Below, piece after piece: positions 63,787-64,000 of a stretch of 64,000 nt of DNA. Position numbers and translations under genes: made by a program. This DNA comes from Meghimatium bilineatum. Lineage: Eukaryota > Mollusca > Gastropoda > Stylommatophora > Philomycidae. Below the pieces are notes generated by a model. It was not told the DNA's origin. It saw only the letters and a list, made by a program, of their open reading frames with translations, and did not search any database. The stretch spans positions 7,185,013-7,249,012 of the forward strand of contig CM067307.1 of NCBI GenBank assembly GCA_034231615.1, written 5' to 3'. The stretch's first letter is position 1. Each line of letters opens with the position of its first letter.

Positions 63787-64000
63787 GTTGTCTAGATTGT
63801 ATGTATCATTTTTTGAACTGTTGTCTAGATTGTATGTAACATTTCTTGAACTGTTATCTATATTGTATGTAACATTTATTGAACTGTTATCTAGATTGTA
63901 TGTAACATTTTTTTGAACTGTTGTCTAGATTGTATGTAACATTTCTTGAACTGTTATCTATATTGTATGTAACATTTATTGAACTGTTACCTAGATTGTA
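63787..64000. repeat. Minisatellite, 33-bp unit, about 6-7 copies, running off the window
   Basis: Unit gaactgttgtctagattgta plus tgtaacatttctt. Confidence 0.92.

Overview
The window looks like nuclear DNA of an invertebrate animal, probably a lophotrochozoan and perhaps a mollusc. The reasons are spliced host genes with GT-AG introns, AT-rich sequence, many decayed LINEs with RNase H, a Penelope-like element, mariner-, Mutator- and piggyBac-type DNA transposons, tRNA-derived SINEs and a very high load of minisatellites. The species cannot be fixed from sequence alone.

Only two host genes are supported, both on the plus strand and both partial. (1) The last three coding exons of a glycosyltransferase family 92 (DUF23) protein lie at 28137-28958, 31317-31534 and 34193-34388, with a stop codon and an AATAAA about 90 bases later; the N-terminal exon(s) with the expected membrane anchor were not found. 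(2) Five 5'-proximal exons of a carnitine O-acetyltransferase (CRAT) lie at 54280-54471, 55957-56037, 59847-59965, 62012-62065 and 63414-63582. They join in phase into 205 codons; the gene runs off the right edge before the catalytic histidine. The two genes share no evident pathway.

The rest is mostly transposon debris and tandem repeats. From left to right: an RTE-like LINE RT fragment (1-960, minus); minisatellites and LINE tails (1-6.4 kb) including a 1.36-kb array of a 33-mer; an RNase H LINE (7.5-8.8 kb); a Mutator-like transposase piece (9.7-10.3 kb); a Penelope-like element with a palindromic core and GIY-YIG end (10.3-11.5 kb) plus a solo 3' copy (12.5-12.9 kb); LINE pieces and arrays (13.7-18 kb); a LINE with zinc-knuckle ORF1, endonuclease and RT start (18.2-21.2 kb, minus); RTE and RNase H LINE ends back to back (21.9-23.8 kb); arrays and a degenerate TTAGGG-like tract (23.5-25.5 kb); the GT92 gene with introns largely made of minisatellites (28.1-34.4 kb); more LINE ends and arrays (35.9-43.5 kb); a decayed mariner (44.2-45.1 kb); a piggyBac-like element inserted at TTAA inside a LINE (45.7-48.2 kb); repeats and SINEs (48.3-53.6 kb); and CRAT (54.3 kb to the end) with a 2.2-kb array of a 17/20-mer in one intron. 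By my rough sum, tandem arrays make up about a sixth of the window.

Three patterns stand out. Many arrays begin inside a recognisable sequence (LINE C-terminal coding or 3' ends, a transposon end, and both boundaries of the last visible CRAT exon), so local duplication appears to seed minisatellites here repeatedly. A short hammerhead-like motif (TGATRA, paired stem, CGAAACGTC) recurs at seven places with compensating changes in its stem, two of them in the Penelope-like 3' ends. A roughly 95-residue coding repeat ending in C-P-x-C-N/K-D-D occurs three times and matches no family I recognise.
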